Shown here one piece after another: positions 59,080 to 64,000 of a stretch of 64,000 nt of DNA. The notes below the pieces were generated by a model, which worked only from the letters and a program-made list of their open reading frames with translations, made no database searches and was not told the origin of the DNA. Location of the stretch: positions 1,426,001 to 1,490,000 of the forward strand of contig JAUKPH010000018.1 of NCBI GenBank assembly GCA_030549335.1, in the 5' to 3' direction. The stretch comes from Pontederia crassipes (Eukaryota > Streptophyta > Magnoliopsida > Commelinales > Pontederiaceae). Position 1 is the stretch's first letter. Each line of letters begins with the position of its first letter. The translations under genes were made by a program, and so were the position numbers.

Positions 59080-60129
59080 ACCCCGTCTGAGGAAATAAAA
59101 TACTTGCATAATTTCTTGCAATTACATCTTTCCCATTTTTATTATTTTTCTCAAAACTTTTTGGGCGTTTCTTATTGTCTTTGTTTTTAACAAATAAAAG
59201 AAGAATCTGTTTGTGTCTTTTACTTTAACGCTTGATTTTTTATGCACTAGCCCCGCTTGGAAAGTAGAACATGATGGAATCAGCCTCCTGCTTCCATTCG
59301 GTTCCTCAAACGTGAGTGAAATCGAGATATTGGAACTAGGCGATCACGTGTCATGATTTCAAACATCACGGTTCCATCGAAATGGTGAATTGAAGTGGGG
59401 CGCCAGTTTTTTCCGTTTTTTTTTGTTTTTGACCATTTTTATTTTGACATTGCGTCTTGCTCTTTTTTTTGCTCATCTTTTTTTATCATTTTTTACAATA
59501 TTTCTTATATAAGTTAATTTATTTATTATCTATAAAATATAAATAATAAATGAGTAATATAATATTATTTATTCTTTATTTATTTCATTATAAAATTTTA
59601 ATATTTCATTAAATATAAATTTTTTAAAATTGATTTTTTATATTTAAATACTATATTTTTTAACAAATTTGTTGACATAATTTTTTTAAATATATATTAT
59701 GTATTTTATTTTAAAATTTTTTATAATATATATTTATAATACATATTTTAAACTCAATCATTCACTAAAATTAATCCATCACATCTACTTTTTCTTATCA
59801 CATCAATTATCTTATTCTTCATCGTCAAATTCCACACCATCCAAACACAACTCGAACTAATCTATCAATTCAACTATTCACGAGAACTTAGTAGAACTTC
59901 AGTTCTCGTTACCAAATGACCCCTAGATGATTGGAGCCTTCACCACTGCATTTTTTTTCTTTTCCTTCATTTTTAATAGTTAGATGATATTAGTATTTGG
60001 AATTTTTAGAATGCGGTCGAAATTGTGCACTAACAGCTACAGCAGATAATTGCACTATAAAAGGAGCGAACTTTTGCTAACTTTCATTGTAAACAAAAGT
60101 AGATAGAAATCCATTTAAATATTTAATTT

Positions 60130-60144
60130 GGGGGGGGGGGGGGG
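60130..60144. repeat. G15 homopolymer
   Basis: Fifteen consecutive G residues. Confidence 0.85.
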
Positions 60145-60750
60145 AAGCCCTATCTAATTTTATTTTATCACTTTAATAGTTTTTCGATTGAAGACAAATA
60201 ATTAATTGCAAAATACTTATAAATATATAGATCCTAATCATAATACAATATACTCGCCGCAATGTTCTTATTTCTTGTTAATTCAGTTTGAAGATTCCTT
60301 TTTTTTATCTAATTTGATAACATATTTGGGCTGTTTTAAAAATATAACTGTATAAAAAAAAATTAAAACTTGGGTAGCCTGATTAATTCAGCGCGAGTCA
60401 TATATATATATAATTTAAATATAAATATAATGTTTTAGTTGTTTGATGTCATAATGGCATCAACAAATAATTTAAATAATCATCTACCATTAAGTATTAA
60501 TCCAACAATAAAACTATACATATAAATTCTTTTTGATATCTCTATATATAATGATATTTATTCAATTATAAACAAGGATATTCTTAAATTATGACAAAAA
60601 AAATCAAAAAGTTCCGCAAGGGAACAATACAAAAAAAAGAGATGAAAATGAAACCTACATGAGTCGTTGAACAAACAGATATAAAAATGGTTGTTAAATA
60701 ACAATAACTCTAAGATCTTTTTAGAAATGGCGCTGCTTCTCATACACTTA

Positions 60751-60753
<3 letters not shown>

Positions 60754-60795
<42 letters not shown>

Positions 60796-60800
60796 AAAAA
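60754..60800. repeat. C32-A15 homopolymer run
   Basis: About 32 C followed by 15 A. Exact lengths of such runs are often unreliable in assemblies. Confidence 0.8.
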
Positions 60801-61068
60801 CTTGTTCCTCCCTCATATCACAAATGGTACCATATTCTTCCACCTACAAGAAAAGGTGCACTGCGGCCTTCTTTTCTTTGTCAGCAAGGCATGCTGACGA
60901 TTTCGGATCTATAATTTTCGCGTACTTTTTAAGATTGTTTACATTGTTTCCATTTTCCGTCTGAATTGTATTCATATTAACAAGTACCATATATATTGGA
61001 ATTATCGAAATTAATAGACAATTCATTATATTAACATTATATGTACGTACATATCGCCTATAAACAAA

Positions 61069-61074
<6 letters not shown>

Positions 61075-61120
<46 letters not shown>
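61075..61120. repeat. (TA)n microsatellite
   Basis: About 23 TA units, roughly 60 bp upstream of the putative TATA box of the next gene. Confidence 0.9.
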
Positions 61121-61122
<2 letters not shown>

Positions 61123-61180
61123 CTAGTCGTCTTATAATTCAATGCATAAAAACATAAGGACACTTCCATTTTTTTCATTA

Positions 61181-61190
61181 TTATATATAC
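61181..61190 (+). promoter_or_regulatory. Putative TATA box of the oxidase gene
   Basis: TTATATATAC, 78-69 bp upstream of the start codon at 61259, a usual spacing for a short 5'-UTR. Inferred from position only; a long (TA)n run lies just upstream. Confidence 0.4.
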
Positions 61191-61258
61191 TACGTGTGTG
61201 CGCGCCAGAAGTCAGTGGCAGTGGCATCTCCAATTAGATCACAGACTCACAGTTCACA

Positions 61259-61954
61259 ATGGATCACCAGCTCACGACGCTCTTCATGGCCGCATTGCTC
61301 TGCGTGTTCCCATTACTGCCGCTCGTCGCCTCCAGCCCTCCACCGGACCCGGTGCAGTGCTCGTCCGCCGCCGGGGCCGCACCCGGCTCGTGCACGCTCA
61401 CCAACGCTTACGGCGTGTTCCCAGACCGGTCGACGTGTTCGGCCGGGAGCGTCGCGTACCCGACCACCGAGCAGGAGCTCATCGCCGTCGTGGCCGGCGC
61501 GGCGGCCCGTAAGATCAAGATGAAGGCCGCGACGCGGTACGCGCACAGCATCCCGAAGCTGGCGTGCCCCGGGGACGGCCGCGGCGGGGGGCTCGTCATC
61601 AGCACGCGCCGCCTGGACAGCGTGCTGGGAGTGGACGCCAGGAGGATGACGGTCACGGCGGAGGCGGGCGTCCTGCTCAGGGACCTGATAAAGGCCGCGG
61701 CAAGCGCCGGCCTGGCACTGCCCTACACGCCGTACTGGTGGGGGTTGACGGTCGGCGGCCTCCTGGCGACGGGCGCGCACGGGAGCTCCCTCTGGGGGAA
61801 GGGGAGCGCTGTGCACGAATACGTTGTCGGCCTCCGGCTGGTGGCGCCGGCGTCGGAGGCCGAGGGATATGCCAAGGTCTGGGAGCTGAACGCAAGCCAC
61901 CCTCTCATGGACGCGGTCAAGGTGTCACTGGGAGTCCTAGGTGTTATTTCACAG
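61259..61954 (+). CDS. L-gulonolactone oxidase-like protein, first exon (232 aa)
   Basis: The enzyme family oxidises aldonolactones with a flavin (FAD), in some cases yielding ascorbate. The exon begins with a secretion signal (residues about 1-26, [17 protein letters not shown] region). The N-terminal half of the FAD-binding PCMH domain follows: a [16 protein letters not shown] helix, the [16 protein letters not shown] segment typical of plant gulonolactone oxidases, then [16 protein letters not shown] and [20 protein letters not shown]. It ends LGVLGVISQ at a GT donor (CAG/GTAAAA, intron from 61955), phase 0. Family members are about 580-600 residues; the ALO C-terminal domain is not in the window. 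Codon use is extremely GC-rich, typical of monocot genes. Confidence 0.85.
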
Positions 61955-64000
61955 GTAAAATTTAATATTATTATATTTATAAATAGTTAATTTTATGTTA
62001 CTAAAGGACCCTTATGAGGCTTAAATATATGCATATACAAAAATAGAATAGTGTAGCATAATGAATTTTTAACTTGGTTCATAGATCTGATGCAATGAAA
62101 ATAAAAACTGAAAAAATAAATATTAATGAACATAGACATCTGACTCATGAGATTCTCAAGTGATAATCACCTTTCTTCTCAAATTTTTAAAGAGCCTCAT
62201 TAATTTTCGTTAACAACAAATTAATGGATTTTTCCATTGACATTTTACGCACTACTTTTGATTTATCAAATAGTAATGTGATGAAACTATTTTTCCAAGA
62301 ATATACTTTCATAAAACTAACAGGAGCCTAATACTAAATTGATGTCGCATTAATAACCTTGTAGACATTAAAGATTAACATGCCAACAAGTAACATGTTA
62401 TTAAACATGTATACACTTTCACGAGGATTAAATTAAGGAAGAAGACTCCATCCACAGCCTCTACCTCCACCACAAAAAAAATGTTAGAAACATATATCAA
62501 AATAATTACGTATATATATAATTTCTTAACTCCGTAAGCTTAAATTATAAACATATATTTTCATCCATGTAATTCAAATTTATAAAATAATTAATATATA
62601 TTAAAATTATGATAATAATATATTCATAATAATTGGCTAAGATTTATTTGATTTATTTTATAATTTATTTAATTAGTTCTATAATTTATTTAAATAAAAG
62701 TTCAAAAAATAAATGCAGAAAGTGGAATTTAAAATATTATAGCTCAAGTGACAATCTAATTGTAACTCCTCTTATAGATAATTTGTATTATCATTTCATT
62801 CTTATTTAGATAATTCAGATTATTCATTATCTATCACGAAACATGATAATATAGTAAAACTAAATAATTTATATAATATTATCTGATAATATACAAAAGT
62901 TATATGTAAAGAAATGTCTCAAGACGGCGAGTCGATGGACATATGCGTTTGAATTACTTATATTTATTATCTAAATTAATATTGTATTTATTATAATGTT
63001 ATATAACACCTCAACCCGCTCTAGAAAAATTATGTGTTTAAAAATAGTATTTTAAGCTTGTTGTTAATTATTTTATTTTATCATAAATATTTTATTATTT
63101 ATTTCAAATATTTTAATATATATTTACTGTCCGAGCATAATAAGCTTTAGCATTGAAATTTACTGATATAAATTATTTTGGATTTTGAAAACCTCCATGT
63201 GGATACAAATCCAATTTGATCCCAAGTATGAATTGTGCATATGTTTTAACGTAATTTATATTTATTTGAATATGATATATAGTATATTATGACTAGTTAT
63301 ATAATAAAGTAAGATAAACTTGAAAGTAATATAATATACTATATAATCAGATGGTGATATAATTTGGATTTTTTTTAACCTAGGTATAATTTTAATTAAT
63401 ATTTTTATTGACAAAGGATACTTTATTTTGATTAAAAATGAATTTAAAAGAAATACATTTTTTTTAAAATCCGATGGATGAGAAGGAAACATGCGGTTCA
63501 ATTTGGGCGAGATGGAAGCATATGCCACATGACTTCTGGTCTTCTGCCCTAACGCGATCTGATGGCGATGGGCAACGCCTAGGTTTTTTCGACGAAGCAC
63601 GACGGGTATCGGGGGATTCTTTCAAGCGGTGAAGGGGGCAGTAACCGGTCGGACGTTGGGGGCTTATGCTCGTAAAGGGCGGCGAAGGGGGGACTACACT
63701 TGGTTGGTTCCACCGAGCGAAGGTCGCCCCTAGGTAGCTTCGTGTCATAAATTATTTGCTAGATCCTTTGATCTGTTCGTCGGGCCTTCGATCTCATTGC
63801 AGATCTGTTCATTCCTCAGTGCTCTCCATTGGCGTCGCATTGAGAGAACACATGTTAGGAGGGGAAGTCGCATGGAATCCGAAATAGGGAGGGTCATGTG
63901 ACTGAACCGGAGGGGGGAAGATCTCTCGAAGGCCAAACCACACATAGTGAAAGCTCAACCGTGCGTTTCATTCTCATCCGTCGGATGAGGAGAGGAGGAG
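61955..64000. other. Long first intron or unrelated 3' flank
   Basis: No second exon of the oxidase is visible to the window edge. Most is AT-rich. A less AT-rich patch at about 63470-63990 has short open frames on the minus strand with no recognisable domain and may belong to a transposon. Confidence 0.4.

Larger units (their letters stand above)
59088..61170. other. AT-rich intergenic DNA with homopolymers
   Basis: No gene recognised. CACTATAAAAGGAGCG near 60053 is TATA-like. Contains the G15 and C32/A15 runs and a long (TA)n run listed separately. Confidence 0.4.

Noticed and set aside
61313..61900. Minus-strand ORF of 195 residues opposite the oxidase exon
   Set aside because: Shadow of a GC-rich coding exon whose plus-strand product is clearly recognisable.

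Overview
The window is nuclear DNA of a flowering plant, most likely a monocot. The evidence is three plant genes with canonical GT-AG introns, very GC-rich first exons in two of them (the PRP4-like and gulonolactone-oxidase-like genes) set in AT-rich surroundings, and dense plant-type transposons (L1 and RTE LINEs, Ty1/copia, MULE, hAT, PIF/Harbinger). I cannot name the species. No bacterial, organellar, rRNA or tRNA features were seen.

Layout. 1-7.1 kb: AT-rich DNA with a hAT-like MITE (773-1462) and a decayed SIRE-like copia LTR plus gag (about 2805-5000). 7.1-25.6 kb, minus strand: a 15-exon gene for an 861-residue coiled-coil protein of unknown function. Every splice junction joins in frame. 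Its introns hold three L1 LINE fragments, an RTE LINE, RTE tails, two hAT elements and a foldback MULE. 26.1-26.9 kb: a second foldback MULE in that gene's upstream region. 26.9-37.8 kb: gene-poor AT-rich DNA with a PIF/Harbinger transposase fossil. 37.9-40.5 kb: copia pol remnant and 3' LTR. 40.9-48.05 kb: one 7.15-kb Mutator-like element with a 10-bp target duplication, FAR1/SWIM transposase remnants, an opposite-strand GRF zinc-finger ORF and a nested 2.9-kb foldback. 48.4-55.0 kb, plus strand: a complete five-exon PRP4 (U4/U6 snRNP) gene with an L1 LINE in intron 1. 55-61 kb: intergenic DNA with a hAT-like element. 61.26-61.95 kb: first exon of an L-gulonolactone-oxidase-like gene that runs off the window or is truncated.

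The three host genes are not a functional cluster: one is a spliceosome WD40 protein, one a secreted flavin oxidase and one unknown. What unifies the window is its transposon archaeology. Many insertions still have recognisable target-site duplications (TSDs). The most unusual signal is a series of 12-20-bp insertions that look like bare 3' tails of L1 LINEs (CTCTCTCAAAAAA type), each flanked by its own duplication. MULEs sit just upstream of both complete genes.
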